In this document: in pieces, positions 11,311-20,970 of the stretch
Layout of the letters: the number at the start of each line of letters is the position of its first letter
Position numbering within the stretch: the first letter of the stretch is position 1
Assembly: GCF_003696345.1 (NCBI RefSeq)
Contig: NZ_RFLX01000009.1
Coordinates: forward strand, 62,001-126,000
Length of the DNA stretch: 64,000 bases
Reading direction: 5' to 3'
DNA from: Teichococcus wenyumeiae
GTDB lineage: Bacteria > Pseudomonadota > Alphaproteobacteria > Acetobacterales > Acetobacteraceae
Made by a program: the position numbers and the translations under genes
Notes under the pieces: model-generated
What the model was told of the DNA's origin: nothing
What the model saw: the letters and a program-made list of their open reading frames with translations, nothing else
Database searches by the model: none

Positions 11311-12267
11311 TCACACCACGCCCTGCTTGCCCATCTCCAGGAATTTCTCGCGCCGGCGGGCGCGCAGCGTGGCGGCATCCAGGTCCAGCAGCGGCTCCAG
11401 GCTGGCCCAGACCTTGTCCGCCACCGCCTGCACCGTGGCCTGCGGGTCGCGATGCGCGCCGCCCAGCGGCTCCGGCACCACGCTGTCGATCAGCGCGAGG
11501 CGCGAGAGGTCCTGCGCCGTCAGCTTCAGCGCATCGGCCGCCGTGCTGGCCTGGGCGGCGTCGCGCCAGAGGATGCTGGCGCAGCCCTCGGGGCTGATGA
11601 CGGAATAGATCGAATGCTCCAGCATCAGCACGCGGTCGGCGGCGGCCAGGGCGATGGCGCCGCCCGAGCCGCCCTCGCCGATGATGGTGGCGACGAAGGG
11701 CACCGGCGCATCCAGGCCGGCCTCGATGGCGCGGGCGATGGCCTCGGCCTGGCCGCGCGCCTCGGCCTCGATGCCCGGGAAGGCGCCGGAGGTATCGACA
11801 AAGGACAGGATCGGCAGGCCGAAGCGACCGGCCAATTCCATCAGGCGCCGCGCCTTGCGGTAGCCCTCGGGCTTGGCCATGCCGAAATTGTGCTTCACGC
11901 GGCTTTCGGTGTCGGTGCCCTTCTCGGTGCCCAGCACCATCACGGAATGGCCCCGGAAGCGTCCCATGCCGCCGATGACGGCCGCATCGTCGCCAAAGGC
12001 GCGGTCGCCGGCCAGCGGCACGAAATCCTCGATCAGCGCCTCGACATAGGTCAGGCACTTGGGGCGGTCGGGGTGGCGGGCCACCTGCGCCTTCTGCCAG
12101 GGCGTCAACTTGGCATAGGTGCTGGCCAACAGCTTGTCGGCCTTGGACTGGAGGTTGCCGACTTCCTCGGCCACGTCGATGCCACCCGCGTCGGTGGTCC
12201 GGCGCAGTTCTTCGATTTTTCCTTCAAGCTCCGCCAGGGGCTTCTCGAAGTCCAGGAAGTGGCGCAT
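11311..12267 (-). CDS. accA: Acetyl-CoA carboxylase carboxyltransferase subunit alpha
   Basis: Alpha half of the carboxyltransferase that moves CO2 from biotin to acetyl-CoA, giving malonyl-CoA for fatty-acid synthesis. It works with AccD, and the biotin part is AccB/AccC. 318 residues, normal length. It starts MRHFLDFEKPLAELEGKIEEL. The crotonase-fold core contains FGMAKPEGYRKA, VDTSGAFPG and IIGEGGSGGA, the conserved acyl-CoA and carboxybiotin binding segments. It lies 95 bases downstream of xerD on the same strand, an arrangement seen in related alphaproteobacteria. Confidence 0.96.
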   Translation of the reverse strand: MRHFLDFEKPLAELEGKIEELRRTTDAGGIDVAEEVGNLQSKADKLLASTYAKLTPWQKAQVARHPDRPKCLTYVEALIEDFVPLAGDRAFGDDAAVIGGMGRFRGHSVMVLGTEKGTDTESRVKHNFGMAKPEGYRKARRLMELAGRFGLPILSFVDTSGAFPGIEAEARGQAEAIARAIEAGLDAPVPFVATIIGEGGSGGAIALAAADRVLMLEHSIYSVISPEGCASILWRDAAQASTAADALKLTAQDLSRLALIDSVVPEPLGGAHRDPQATVQAVADKVWASLEPLLDLDAATLRARRREKFLEMGKQGVV

Positions 12268-12362
12268 TTCGGTTCCGTCTCAGCTTGCCGCAAGAGCCGC
12301 GCGGGCGCCTGCCCCTAGCCCAGCCGGGGCCACAATGCCAGCCCGAGCACGCAGGATGCCCT

Positions 12363-13256
12363 TCAGGCAGGCGTCGCCGCGCGGGCCAGCGGGTGGTGTT
12401 CCTCGACCAGCGCGCGCAGCCGCTCCTCCAGCACGCGGGTATAGATCTGTACCGTGGCGATATCGGAATGCCCGAGCAGGATCTGCAGGCTGCGCAGGTC
12501 CGCCCCGCCTTCCAGCAGGTGGGTGGCGAAGGAATGCCGCAGCACATGGGGGCTGACCCGCTCCGGGTCCAGCCCCGCCGCCAGGGCGGCCTGGTGCACC
12601 AGTCCGTGCAGGCTCTGCCGCGTCAGGTGCCCCGCCGCGCCGCGGGAGGGGAACAGCCACTTGGAAGGCTTCTTCGGGTCCCGCAGCGCCAGGGCGGCGG
12701 CACGGGCGCGGGCGGAGATGGGCACCAGCCGCTCCTTGCCGCCCTTGCCGCGCACCATCACCAGCGGCGCCTCGGCCGCCATGGCCGTGACGGGCAGGGA
12801 AACCAGCTCGCTGGCGCGCAGCCCGGCGCAATAAAGCAGCTCCAGCGCCGCCACCGCCACGGCGCCCCGCTTGCCCGGCAGGGTGGCGGCGGCATCCAGC
12901 AGCGCCGTCACCTCCTCCCGCCGCAGGGCCTTGGGCAGGGGCGCGGGCAGGCGCGGGCTGTCCAGCAACTCGGTCGGGTCGTCGGTGCGGACGCCCTCCC
13001 GCACCAGGAAGCGGAAGAACTGCCGCAGGGCGGAGAGCCGCCGCGCCGCCGTGCGCGGGGAAAGGCCCGCATCGGTCAGCCCGGCGATGTAGCGGCGCAG
13101 CAGGTCGGAACCGGCGGCCGCCAGTGCCACCTCCCCGCGTCGCCGGGCGAAGCCGGCGAAGTCGGACAGGTCGGCCTCATAGGCCGCCAGCGTGTTGCGG
13201 GCGGCCCCGCGCTCGGCCGCCAGCATCTCCAGGAAGGCTTCGAGGTGCCGGTCCAT
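12363..13256 (-). CDS. xerD: Site-specific tyrosine recombinase XerD
   Basis: Resolves chromosome dimers at dif together with XerC. 297 residues with the SAM-like N-terminal core-binding domain (1-90) and the catalytic domain. All catalytic residues are visible: Arg147 (GLRASEL), Lys171 (RGKGGKER), His237 and Arg240 (SPHVLRHS), His263 (LGHSDI) and Tyr272 (QIYTRV). The length, the lack of phage neighbours and the position beside accA argue for the housekeeping XerD rather than an element integrase. XerC cannot be fully excluded by reading alone. Confidence 0.92.
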   Translation of the reverse strand: MDRHLEAFLEMLAAERGAARNTLAAYEADLSDFAGFARRRGEVALAAAGSDLLRRYIAGLTDAGLSPRTAARRLSALRQFFRFLVREGVRTDDPTELLDSPRLPAPLPKALRREEVTALLDAAATLPGKRGAVAVAALELLYCAGLRASELVSLPVTAMAAEAPLVMVRGKGGKERLVPISARARAAALALRDPKKPSKWLFPSRGAAGHLTRQSLHGLVHQAALAAGLDPERVSPHVLRHSFATHLLEGGADLRSLQILLGHSDIATVQIYTRVLEERLRALVEEHHPLARAATPA

Positions 13257-13288
13257 GCGTTGCTGTGCTCCGGCGGGAATCGGCCCGC

Positions 13289-13435
13289 TTAGCGGGTGTT
13301 GAAGCGCTCGTTGGGCAGGGTGCGCTCCACCGGCTGCTGCACCGCAGGCGGCGGAAAGGCGCCGATCACCAGTAAGCCACCGAGGATGGCGATGATCAGG
13401 ATCAGGATCAGGAGCAACAGGGGTCGGCGGAACAT
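13289..13435 (-). CDS. 48-residue single-pass membrane protein
   Basis: Short frame with ATG at 13435 and TAA at 13289. It encodes MFRRPLLLLILILIIAILGG, a hydrophobic helix up to about residue 26, then a Pro-rich stretch ending PNERFNTR. Positive residues at the N-terminus predict a cytoplasmic N-terminus. It is 32 bases upstream of xerD on the same strand and divergent from aroKB. Its function is unknown. The compact hydrophobic design and the well-placed stop make it a likely real gene. Confidence 0.65.
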   Translation of the reverse strand: MFRRPLLLLILILIIAILGGLLVIGAFPPPAVQQPVERTLPNERFNTR

Positions 13436-13468
13436 CTGGCCTGGGTTACCTCGCGCGCGTGGCCCGAT

Positions 13469-15226
13469 GTGCTACCTTCCGTCCCCGTGTCACGCAACCT
13501 CGGCTTTGCCATTGTTCCGCCCGCCGCATCTTCGGCCACCGATCTCGCGACCCCGCTGGACCGGCCGGCTGCGGCCGTGCCCTTGCCGGGGCGCCCTGTT
13601 TCCATCGTGCTCGTCGGCATGCCTGGCGCGGGCAAGACCTCCGTCGGCCGCCGCCTGGCGCAGCGCCTCGGCCTGCCCTTCAAGGACGCCGATACCGAGA
13701 TCGAGGCCGCCGCCGGCCAGCCCGTGACGGAAATCTTCGCCCGCTATGGCGAGCCGCATTTCCGCGAGGGCGAGCGCCGCGTCATCGCCCGCCTGCTGGA
13801 AGGCCCGCCGCTGGTGATGGCCACCGGCGGCGGCGCATATAACGACCCGCAGACCCGCGCCGCCATCCGCGCCGCCGGCGCCGTCACGGTCTGGCTGCGC
13901 GCCACCCTGCCGACACTGCTGGGCCGCGTCGCCGGCCGCACCACGCGGCCGATGTTCCTCAACGCCGACCCTGTGGCGGTGCTCACCCACCTGATGCAGA
14001 CCCGCCACCCTTTCTATGCCGAGGCCGATCTCGTGACTGACTGCCTGGATGCCGATACCCCCGACATGACCGCCGAGAAGGTCGCCACCGCCCTGGCCGG
14101 CTGGCACCCGCCCGCCCGCCTGCCGGTGGCGCTGGCCGGGCGCAGCTACGAGGTGCTGGTGGGCGAGGACCTGCTGTCCCGCGCCGGCGCCCTGATGGCC
14201 CCGGTGCTGCCGGCGCGCCGCGTCGCCATCGTGACAGATGAGAGCGTCGGCCCGCTGCACCTCGACACGCTGCGCGGCGGGCTGGAAGCGGCGGGCTTCG
14301 AGATCCGGACCACCGTGGCCGTGCCGCCGGGCGAGGGCAGCAAAAGCTTCGCGCAGTTGGCCCATGTGCTGGAGGCGCTGATGGCCGCCGGCGTGGACCG
14401 CCGCACGGCGGTGGTGGCGCTGGGCGGCGGCGTGGTGGGGGACCTGGCGGGCTATGCCGCCGCCTCCGCCCTGCGCGGCCTGCCCTTCGTGCAGGTGCCG
14501 ACCACGCTGCTGGCGCAGGTGGACAGTTCCGTGGGTGGCAAGACCGGCATCAACCTGAAGGCGGGCAAGAACCTCGCCGGCGCCTTCCACCAGCCCGCCG
14601 TGGTGCTGGCCGATACCGCCACCCTGGCCACCCTGCCGCCGCGCGAGCTGCGCGCCGGCTATGCCGAGGTGGCCAAGCACGGGCTGCTGCAAGGCCCGCT
14701 CTGGGACTGGTGCGAGCAGCATGGCGCCCGCGCCGTGGCCGGCGAGGCCGATGCGCTGCGCCACGCCGTGCTGGAAAGCTGCCGGCTGAAATCGGCGGTG
14801 GTGGCGGCCGATGAGCGGGAGGAAAGCGCCGAGGGCGGGCGCGCCCTGCTCAACCTCGGCCATACCTTCGGCCACGCGCTGGAAGCCGAATGCGGCTACG
14901 ACGGCAGCCTGCTGCATGGGGAGGCGGTGGCCATCGGCCTCGGGCTGGCGGCGCGGCTTTCAGCCCGGCTGGGGCGTTGCGACGCCGGCCTGCCGGCGCG
15001 GGTGGAAGCGCATATCGCCGCCGTGGGCCTGCCCGCCCGCATCCGCGACCTGCCGCGCGGCTTCACGGTGGAAGCGCTGATGGGCCGCATGCGGAAGGAC
15101 AAGAAGGTGCGCGACGGCGCCCTGCGCTTCGTGCTGCTGCGTGCGCCGGGACAGGTCTTCACCACCGGCGACGTGCCGGCGGCGGAGGTCGAGGCCCTGC
15201 TGCGGGAAGAAGGCTGCGCGGCCTAG
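13469..15226 (+). CDS. aroKB: Bifunctional shikimate kinase / 3-dehydroquinate synthase
   Basis: One 585-residue protein carries two shikimate-pathway enzymes. Residues about 44-205 are shikimate kinase, with Walker A GMPGAGKTSVG (50-60), DADTEIE, FREGERR and ATGGGAY. Residues about 215-585 are 3-dehydroquinate synthase, with DESVGPLH, GGGVVGDLAGYAA, SSVGGKTGIN and metal ligands in YAEVAKHG, NLGHTFGH and LLHGEAVA. There is no stop or frameshift between them. The start is uncertain: GTG at 13469 is used here, and GTG at 13487 is also possible, both before the Pro/Ala-rich leader. AroK acts two steps after AroD, so the fused steps are not consecutive. Confidence 0.95.
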   Translation: MLPSVPVSRNLGFAIVPPAASSATDLATPLDRPAAAVPLPGRPVSIVLVGMPGAGKTSVGRRLAQRLGLPFKDADTEIEAAAGQPVTEIFARYGEPHFREGERRVIARLLEGPPLVMATGGGAYNDPQTRAAIRAAGAVTVWLRATLPTLLGRVAGRTTRPMFLNADPVAVLTHLMQTRHPFYAEADLVTDCLDADTPDMTAEKVATALAGWHPPARLPVALAGRSYEVLVGEDLLSRAGALMAPVLPARRVAIVTDESVGPLHLDTLRGGLEAAGFEIRTTVAVPPGEGSKSFAQLAHVLEALMAAGVDRRTAVVALGGGVVGDLAGYAAASALRGLPFVQVPTTLLAQVDSSVGGKTGINLKAGKNLAGAFHQPAVVLADTATLATLPPRELRAGYAEVAKHGLLQGPLWDWCEQHGARAVAGEADALRHAVLESCRLKSAVVAADEREESAEGGRALLNLGHTFGHALEAECGYDGSLLHGEAVAIGLGLAARLSARLGRCDAGLPARVEAHIAAVGLPARIRDLPRGFTVEALMGRMRKDKKVRDGALRFVLLRAPGQVFTTGDVPAAEVEALLREEGCAA

Positions 15227-15237
15227 GAGCCACTCCC

Positions 15238-15261
15238 CCGGTCAGGCAGCCGCCTGACCGG
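15238..15261. terminator. Terminator between aroKB and the TPR gene
   Basis: Perfect 10-bp stem CCGGTCAGGC / GCCTGACCGG with an AGCC loop, between two converging stops (15226 and 15273). Confidence 0.65.
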
Positions 15262-15272
15262 ATGACGGGGCC

Positions 15273-16997
15273 CTAGCGCCCGAAGAAGGCGCCCAACATG
15301 CGGCGCAGGCCGGAAGGGGCGCGCTGGCTTTCCGCATCCTCCACCGGCTCCGGCTTGGCCGTGTCGGGCGGGCCCATGCGGCGGTGGATGGCCTGCACGC
15401 GGGTGTCATGCGGCAGGACGGCGGCGGCATCGGCGGCCACGTGGCGCGCTTCCTCCAGCCGACCGGTGCGCTCCAGCGCCCGGGCGAGGCCGATATGCGC
15501 CGCGCCGACCTGCGGTGCCAGCTCCAGCGCCACGCGGAAATGCGGCTCGGCCTCCAGCGGATCGCCCACCACCAGCAGCAGCTGGCCCAGCCAGACGCGC
15601 ATGCCGGCATCCTGCGGCGCCAGCCCGATGGCCTCGCGCATCAGCTCGATGGCCTCGGCCTGGCGGCCATAGGCGGCCAGCACGTTGCTCTTGCCGGTCA
15701 GCGCGCCGGCATGCTGCGGCAACTGGCCCAGCACGATCTCGAACTGGGCCTGCGCATCCTCCAGCCGGGCGGCGTTCAGCAGCAGGTAGCCCAGGTGGAT
15801 ATGCAGCTCGGCATCGCCCGGCACGGCGTTGATGCCGTTGGTGGCGATCTCGATCGCCTCATTCACCCGGCCCTTGGAGGCCACCACCAGGCTGAGACCG
15901 CCATAGACATTGGCGATGTCCTGCCGCAGCGCGAGCGAGGCGCGGAAGGGCTCCTCGGCCGCGTCCCCTTCCCCCATGCCGACCAGGATATGGCCGATCT
16001 GCGCCAGCGCCACCGCGTCTCCGGCGCATTCCTCGGCGCGCCTCAGCGCCAGGGCGCGGGCTTCCTCCCGCTGGCCCTTGTCGATCAGTCGGCGCATGGC
16101 ATCGCCCAGCAGGCGCATCACCTCCTGCTCGCGGATCGTGCGGTCCAGGCCCAGCGCCTCGGCGCGGTTCCACAGCCGGTTCGCCAGCGCCACCTTGTTG
16201 CGCAGGAAGGCGTGGTGAGCCACCCAGAAGAACCAGTGCACATTCTCCTGCCGCCGCGCCCGCAGCGCCGCCGCCAGGGCCGCCATGTCCGAGGCCAGGA
16301 TCAGGTCCATCGCCCGGCGCAGGAAGCTGGTCTCGGTCAGCAGCCAGATGGCGGCATGGCCGACAAAGGGCGTCCGCAGCCAGTGGAGGCCGCCATCCTC
16401 GGCCAGCATGCGGGCGTTCAGGCGGTCGTCCGGGTGGTAGGGGTCGGCCATCATGACGCCGAACTCGGGCGCCTCGGCCGGCGTCAGCCGCATGCCGGCA
16501 TGCAGCCGGCGGTCATGGAACTTGTGGAAGCGCCGGTCTTCCGGCAGGTCGGCCGGGCTGATGCTGGCCTGGGGGCAAACGCCCAGGGCATGGGAGACAC
16601 CCAGCAGCCGGGCATATTTCAGCGCCGCGTAGCCGCCCATGCTGTAGCCGTAGCAGAGCGCCGGCCCGCCCCCCAGCAGGGCGCGCACCGCCGGCGCCGC
16701 CTGCTGCATGGAGGCGGCGGGAAACCAGTTCTCCCGCTTGGCGACGAAGCCGATGGCCTCCAGGCCCAGCTTGGCGGCCGGCTCCTGGCCCCAGATGGTA
16801 TCGCCATCCGGGCGGAAGGTCAGGTCGGCGAAAGTGACCAGCGTCAGCGGCGCCGGCGCGGCGAGGCCGCCGGGCAGCTCCGCGCCCGCCTCCGCCTGCC
16901 GTGCCGCGGCATCGCCGGGCGCGGGGCGGTGGATGACAACGATCTCCTCGTCCTCGTAGAGGATGGCGCTGCCGGGCGCCGCCTCGGCCACCCGCAT
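15273..16997 (-). CDS. Esterase-like domain joined to TPR repeats
   Basis: 574 residues from the ATG at 16997, or 580 from a TTG at 17015 that overlaps the bolA stop. The first third looks like an alpha/beta-hydrolase: in the 580-residue numbering, the nucleophile elbow CYGYSMGGYAALKYA has Ser125, and a late His occurs in TPFVGHAAIWL. From about residue 300 the protein is a series of TPR helices (ALAQIGHILVGMGEGDAAEE, LHIHLGYLLLNAARLEDA, MRVWLGQLLLVVGDPLEAE). No signal peptide is seen. The domain pair suggests a cytoplasmic enzyme with a protein-binding scaffold. Its substrate is unknown. Confidence 0.75.
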   Translation of the reverse strand: MRVAEAAPGSAILYEDEEIVVIHRPAPGDAAARQAEAGAELPGGLAAPAPLTLVTFADLTFRPDGDTIWGQEPAAKLGLEAIGFVAKRENWFPAASMQQAAPAVRALLGGGPALCYGYSMGGYAALKYARLLGVSHALGVCPQASISPADLPEDRRFHKFHDRRLHAGMRLTPAEAPEFGVMMADPYHPDDRLNARMLAEDGGLHWLRTPFVGHAAIWLLTETSFLRRAMDLILASDMAALAAALRARRQENVHWFFWVAHHAFLRNKVALANRLWNRAEALGLDRTIREQEVMRLLGDAMRRLIDKGQREEARALALRRAEECAGDAVALAQIGHILVGMGEGDAAEEPFRASLALRQDIANVYGGLSLVVASKGRVNEAIEIATNGINAVPGDAELHIHLGYLLLNAARLEDAQAQFEIVLGQLPQHAGALTGKSNVLAAYGRQAEAIELMREAIGLAPQDAGMRVWLGQLLLVVGDPLEAEPHFRVALELAPQVGAAHIGLARALERTGRLEEARHVAADAAAVLPHDTRVQAIHRRMGPPDTAKPEPVEDAESQRAPSGLRRMLGAFFGR

Positions 16998-17011
16998 GCC
17001 TTGCGAGGCGA

Positions 17012-17296
17012 TCAATGCCCCGGCCCCGCTTCGTCCGGCGTCAGCAGCCGCAGCGACAGCGCATGCAGGCCGCTGCCGAACTCGGCCTCCAGCGCCTGAT
17101 GCACGGCGCGGGACCGCGCCACGCGGTTCATCCCCGCGAAGGCCGGGCTCACCACCTGCACCGTGTAATGGGTCTGCCCACCGGGCGCAGCGCCGGCATG
17201 GCCGGCGTGGCGGTGGCTGTCATCCTGGATCACGATCTCGGCAGAAGCAAAAGCGTTGCTGAGCAAGTCGCGGATACGATCGGCACGGAGCGTCAT
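17012..17296 (-). CDS. bolA: BolA family protein
   Basis: 94-residue BolA-type protein. BolA proteins pair with monothiol glutaredoxins in iron-sulfur handling and influence morphology and stress responses. The sequence IVIQDDSHRHAGH...THYTVQVVSPAFAGMNRVARSRAVHQAL holds the family core with the FxG/R..RHR-like helix. The start MTLRADRIRDLL at 17296 is preferred because AAGGG sits 6 bases upstream; ATG at 17302 has no room for a ribosome site. It is divergent from the J-domain gene, a common pairing in alphaproteobacteria. Confidence 0.9.
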   Translation of the reverse strand: MTLRADRIRDLLSNAFASAEIVIQDDSHRHAGHAGAAPGGQTHYTVQVVSPAFAGMNRVARSRAVHQALEAEFGSGLHALSLRLLTPDEAGPGH

Positions 17297-17393
17297 GGGC
17301 ATCCCTTTTCCATGCCGGCGCAGCCCTGCCAAGCGAAAGCTGCGTTCATCTGCCGCCTTGCGGGGACATGCTTCCGCGATCATAACCCGTCGA

Positions 17394-17999
17394 ATGGCCC
17401 GACGCGGCGAACGTCCCCGTTTCGACAAGTCCCCTCCTCCCTCCGGCCCGCCTTGCGACGCGCCGGGCTGCGAGGCTGTGGGAGAATTCCGTGCACCGAG
17501 AGATCGCTCCCGGCTGCGCGACTATTATCATTTCTGCCTGGAGCATGTCCGCGCCTATAATCAGGCCTGGGACTACTACAAGGGCATGTCGGCGACGGAG
17601 ATCGAGAACAACCTCCGCGACGATTCCGGCTGGCAGCGGCCCACTTGGCCGCTCGGACGTCTTGGAAACACGAAGCTCAATCCCGAAATCTTCCATGACC
17701 CGCTGGGCCTGTTCGGCCAGGCGCCGCCGACGCCGCGCAAAAGCGCGAAGGAAGCGCCGCCCGAGCTGCGCGCCGCGCTGGACCTCCTTGGCCTCGGCTG
17801 GCCGCTGGAAGAATCTACGCTGCGTGCCCGCTACAAGGAGCTGGCCAAGCGTTACCACCCCGACAGCAATGGCGGGGACCGGTCCTTCGAGGACAAGATG
17901 AAGGACATCAACCGGGCCTACAGCCTGCTGCGCAAGCGGCTGGCTGCGGCCCATGACGCTGGCACCCCTTCCCAAGAGGCATCCAGCAGGGCAGCCTGA
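17394..17999 (+). CDS. J-domain (DnaJ-like) protein
   Basis: 201-residue co-chaperone-like protein with its J domain at the C-terminus: [33 protein letters not shown], including the invariant HPD that stimulates DnaK. The N-terminal half ([38 protein letters not shown]) is a small Cys-containing region conserved in alphaproteobacterial proteins of this type. There are no G/F or zinc-finger regions, so it is not DnaJ itself. The start at 17394 is where this conserved region begins. It lies 38 bases before cobS. Confidence 0.88.
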   Translation: MARRGERPRFDKSPPPSGPPCDAPGCEAVGEFRAPRDRSRLRDYYHFCLEHVRAYNQAWDYYKGMSATEIENNLRDDSGWQRPTWPLGRLGNTKLNPEIFHDPLGLFGQAPPTPRKSAKEAPPELRAALDLLGLGWPLEESTLRARYKELAKRYHPDSNGGDRSFEDKMKDINRAYSLLRKRLAAAHDAGTPSQEASSRAA

Positions 18000-18037
18000 A
18001 GTACGCCCGTAGCGACAGAAATCCGAGAGCAAGCCCG

Positions 18038-19042
18038 ATGAGCCAGGTCGCCACCCTTACCGAAACCCGCACCCCCGCGATCAACCTGCCCGATATCACG
18101 GTCAAAGTTCGCGAGGTCTTCGGAATCGACAGCGACCTGGAGGTGCCTGCCTTCTCCGTCGCCACCGAGCATGTGCCCGAGAAGGACCCCACCTACCAGT
18201 TCGACCGCGAGACGACGCTGGCGATTCTCGCCGGCTTCGCCTTCAACCGCCGTGTCATGGTCCAGGGCTACCACGGCACCGGCAAGTCCACGCATATCGA
18301 GCAGGTGGCCTCGCGCCTCAACTGGCCCTGCCTGCGCGTCAACCTGGACAGCCACATCAGCCGTATCGACCTGATCGGCAAGGACGCCATCGTCCTGAAG
18401 GATGGCAAGCAGGTCACCGAATTCCGTGAAGGCATCCTGCCCTGGGCGCTGCAGCACCCCTGCGCCATGGTCTTCGACGAATATGACGCCGGCCGCCCGG
18501 ACGTGATGTTCGTGATCCAGCGCGTGCTGGAGGTCGAGGGCAAGCTGACGCTGCTGGACCAGAACAAGGTGATCCGCCCGCACCCAGCCTTCCGGCTGTT
18601 TGCCACGGCGAACACCGTGGGCCTGGGCGACACCACCGGCCTCTATCACGGCACGCAGCAGATCAACCAGGGTCAGATGGACCGCTGGAACATCGTCGCG
18701 ACGCTGAACTACCTGCCGCATGCGCAGGAAAGCGCGATCGTCGCCGCCAAGCTGGGCATCAAGCCCAATGACGCCGCGGCCAAGAAGCGCATCGACGCCA
18801 TGGTGGCGCTGGCCGACCTGACGCGCGCGGGCTTCATCGCCGGCGATATCTCCACCGTCATGTCGCCGCGCACCGTCATCACCTGGGCGGAGAATACCCG
18901 GATCTTCGGCGATATCGGCTTCGCCTTCCGCGTGACCTTCCTGAACAAGTGCGATGAGGCCGAACGCGCCACCGTCGCCGAATACTACCAGCGCTGCTTC
19001 AACGAGGAGATCCCGACCGGCCTCCTCGTCCGCAAGGGCTGA
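18038..19042 (+). CDS. cobS: Cobaltochelatase subunit CobS
   Basis: AAA+ ATPase subunit of the CobNST chelatase, which inserts cobalt into hydrogenobyrinic acid a,c-diamide in aerobic cobalamin synthesis. 334 residues, typical length. Walker A is GYHGTGKS (77-84), Walker B is [10 protein letters not shown], and sensor-like motifs include [12 protein letters not shown]. It is followed 57 bases later by cobT. CobN is not in the window. CobST pairs are also found beyond cobalamin genes, but sequence and pairing both fit the chelatase. Confidence 0.95.
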   Translation: MSQVATLTETRTPAINLPDITVKVREVFGIDSDLEVPAFSVATEHVPEKDPTYQFDRETTLAILAGFAFNRRVMVQGYHGTGKSTHIEQVASRLNWPCLRVNLDSHISRIDLIGKDAIVLKDGKQVTEFREGILPWALQHPCAMVFDEYDAGRPDVMFVIQRVLEVEGKLTLLDQNKVIRPHPAFRLFATANTVGLGDTTGLYHGTQQINQGQMDRWNIVATLNYLPHAQESAIVAAKLGIKPNDAAAKKRIDAMVALADLTRAGFIAGDISTVMSPRTVITWAENTRIFGDIGFAFRVTFLNKCDEAERATVAEYYQRCFNEEIPTGLLVRKG

Positions 19043-19047
19043 CCGGC

Positions 19048-19069
19048 ACCGGGGCCTCAGCGCCCCGGT
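19048..19069 (+). other. Intercistronic hairpin cobS-cobT
   Basis: 8-bp stem ACCGGGGC / GCCCCGGT with a CTCAGC loop and no U-run, in the gap between two genes of one operon. It could stabilise or tune the upstream message. Confidence 0.4.
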
Positions 19070-19099
19070 TCCATCCAGACTGCAGCGGGAGAGAGAGCG

Positions 19100-20968
19100 A
19101 TGAGCGGCACCAAGGACCAGACGCGCCAGGAAGAATTCAAGCGCGCGACGGCGGGCGCATTGCGCGCCATCGCCCACAATGCCGAGGTGCAGGTGGCCTA
19201 CCAGCCCGGCCCCTCCGGCCTCGCGGGCAAGCGGGCGCGGCTGCCGCTGCCGACGCGCTCCCTCCCCCCCGCCGAAATGGCGCGGCTGCGTGGCGCCGCC
19301 GATGCCATCGCGCTGCGCCTGCGCCACCATGACGAGGCGGCCCATGCCGCCCGCACGCCGCCGCGGCGCGAGGCCAAGGAGGTCTTCGACGCGCTGGAGC
19401 AGGCGCGGGTCGAGGTGGTGGGCAGCCAGCACATGCCGGGCGTCGCCGCCAATCTCAATGCCAAGCTGGCCGAGATGTGCGAGGCCGAGGGCTACGACCG
19501 CATGACCCGCAAGGACCAGCTGCCGCTGACGGCGGCGCTGTCTCTGCTGGCGCGCGAACGCCTGTCCGGCGAGCCTGCCCCGGCCCCGGCGCAACGCATC
19601 CTGGAGATGTGGCGCGACACGCTGGGCGAGAAGGCGGATACCGCCCTGGCCGAGATGGCCGAGGCCCGCGACAACCAGGACGATTTCGCCCGCGCCGCCC
19701 GCAAGCTGCTGACGGCGCTGGACCTGGCGGAAGCCGAGGTCGAGGCGGAATCGGAGGAAGAATCCGAAGGCGAGGATTCCGGCGAATCCTCCCCGCAGCA
19801 GGACAGTTCCACGGAAGGCGAGAGCCAGAGCCAGGAATCCGAATCGGCCATGGGCGCGCAGCCCGAGGCGATGCAGGGCGAGGCGGCCGAGGAAGAAGGC
19901 GAGACCCAGGAAGAGGAAGGCGTCGCCGCCGAGGGCGAGGACCGCCCCGGCGGGCCGCAGCAGCGCAAGGACGTCGCGCCCAGCGACGATTCCTCCACCT
20001 ACCGCGCCTTCACCAAGCAGTTCGACGAAGAGATCGAGGCGGAAGACCTCTGCGATGCCGAGGAACTGGCGCGGTTGCGCCAGCAACTCGACCAGCAGTT
20101 GTCGCATCTGCAGGGCGTCGTTTCCAAGCTGGCCAACCGGCTGCAGCGCCGCCTGCTGGCGCAGCAGCAGCGCGCCTGGGAATTCGACCTGGAGGAAGGC
20201 GTGCTCGATGCCGCGCGGCTGGCGCGCATCGTGGTCAACCCGATGCTCTCGCTGTCCTACAAGCGGGAGCGTGAGGCCGATTTCCGCGACACCGTGGTGA
20301 CGCTGCTGATCGACAATTCCGGCTCCATGCGCGGCCGGCCGATCTCGGTGGCCGCGATGTGCTGCGACATCCTGGCCCGCACGCTGGAACGCTGCTCGGT
20401 GAAGGTGGAGATCCTGGGCTTCACCACCCGCGCCTGGAAGGGCGGCCAGTCGCGTGAGCGGTGGGTGCAGGAAGGCAAGCCGCGCAACCCCGGCCGGCTG
20501 AACGACCTGCGGCATGTCATCTACAAATCCGCCGATGCGCCCTGGCGCCGCGCCCGCAAGAACCTGGGCCTGATGCTGCGCGAGGGACTGCTGAAGGAGA
20601 ATATCGACGGCGAGGCGCTGGAATGGGCCTACCGCCGCCTGATGTCGCGGCCGGAACGCCGCCGCATCCTGATGGTAGTCAGCGACGGTGCGCCGGTGGA
20701 TGACAGCACGCTGTCGGTGAACCCGGGCAACTACCTGGAGCGGCACCTGCGCAAGGTGATCCATGACATCGAGCAGCGGGACCTCGTGGAGCTGATCGCC
20801 ATCGGCATCGGCCATGACGTGACGCGCTACTACCGCCGCGCCGTGACCATCGTGGATGCCGAGGAACTGGGCGGCACCATGATGAAGAAGCTGGCGGAGC
20901 TCTTCGACGAGGACGCCGCCGCCGCCTTCCAGCGTGCCGCCGCCGAGCGCGCCCCGGCCCTGGTCTGA
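19100..20968 (+). CDS. cobT: Cobaltochelatase subunit CobT
   Basis: 622-residue partner of CobS. It has an N-terminal CobT domain, a very acidic Glu/Ser/Gln linker at about residues 215-300, and a C-terminal von Willebrand A domain with MIDAS motif [11 protein letters not shown] (Asp405) and the later [19 protein letters not shown] lies just before the ATG. CobS and CobT form a two-tier ring that drives metal insertion by CobN. Confidence 0.95.
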   Translation: MSGTKDQTRQEEFKRATAGALRAIAHNAEVQVAYQPGPSGLAGKRARLPLPTRSLPPAEMARLRGAADAIALRLRHHDEAAHAARTPPRREAKEVFDALEQARVEVVGSQHMPGVAANLNAKLAEMCEAEGYDRMTRKDQLPLTAALSLLARERLSGEPAPAPAQRILEMWRDTLGEKADTALAEMAEARDNQDDFARAARKLLTALDLAEAEVEAESEEESEGEDSGESSPQQDSSTEGESQSQESESAMGAQPEAMQGEAAEEEGETQEEEGVAAEGEDRPGGPQQRKDVAPSDDSSTYRAFTKQFDEEIEAEDLCDAEELARLRQQLDQQLSHLQGVVSKLANRLQRRLLAQQQRAWEFDLEEGVLDAARLARIVVNPMLSLSYKREREADFRDTVVTLLIDNSGSMRGRPISVAAMCCDILARTLERCSVKVEILGFTTRAWKGGQSRERWVQEGKPRNPGRLNDLRHVIYKSADAPWRRARKNLGLMLREGLLKENIDGEALEWAYRRLMSRPERRRILMVVSDGAPVDDSTLSVNPGNYLERHLRKVIHDIEQRDLVELIAIGIGHDVTRYYRRAVTIVDAEELGGTMMKKLAELFDEDAAAAFQRAAAERAPALV

Positions 20969-20970
20969 CC

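Noticed and set aside
12363-13256. Treating the tyrosine recombinase as an integrase of a mobile element
   Set aside because: Its length, motifs and accA neighbourhood are those of chromosomal XerD. No element borders were seen around it.
17999-18038. Cobalamin riboswitch before cobS
   Set aside because: The gap is only 38 bases and holds no B12-box-like sequence. None was seen further upstream either.
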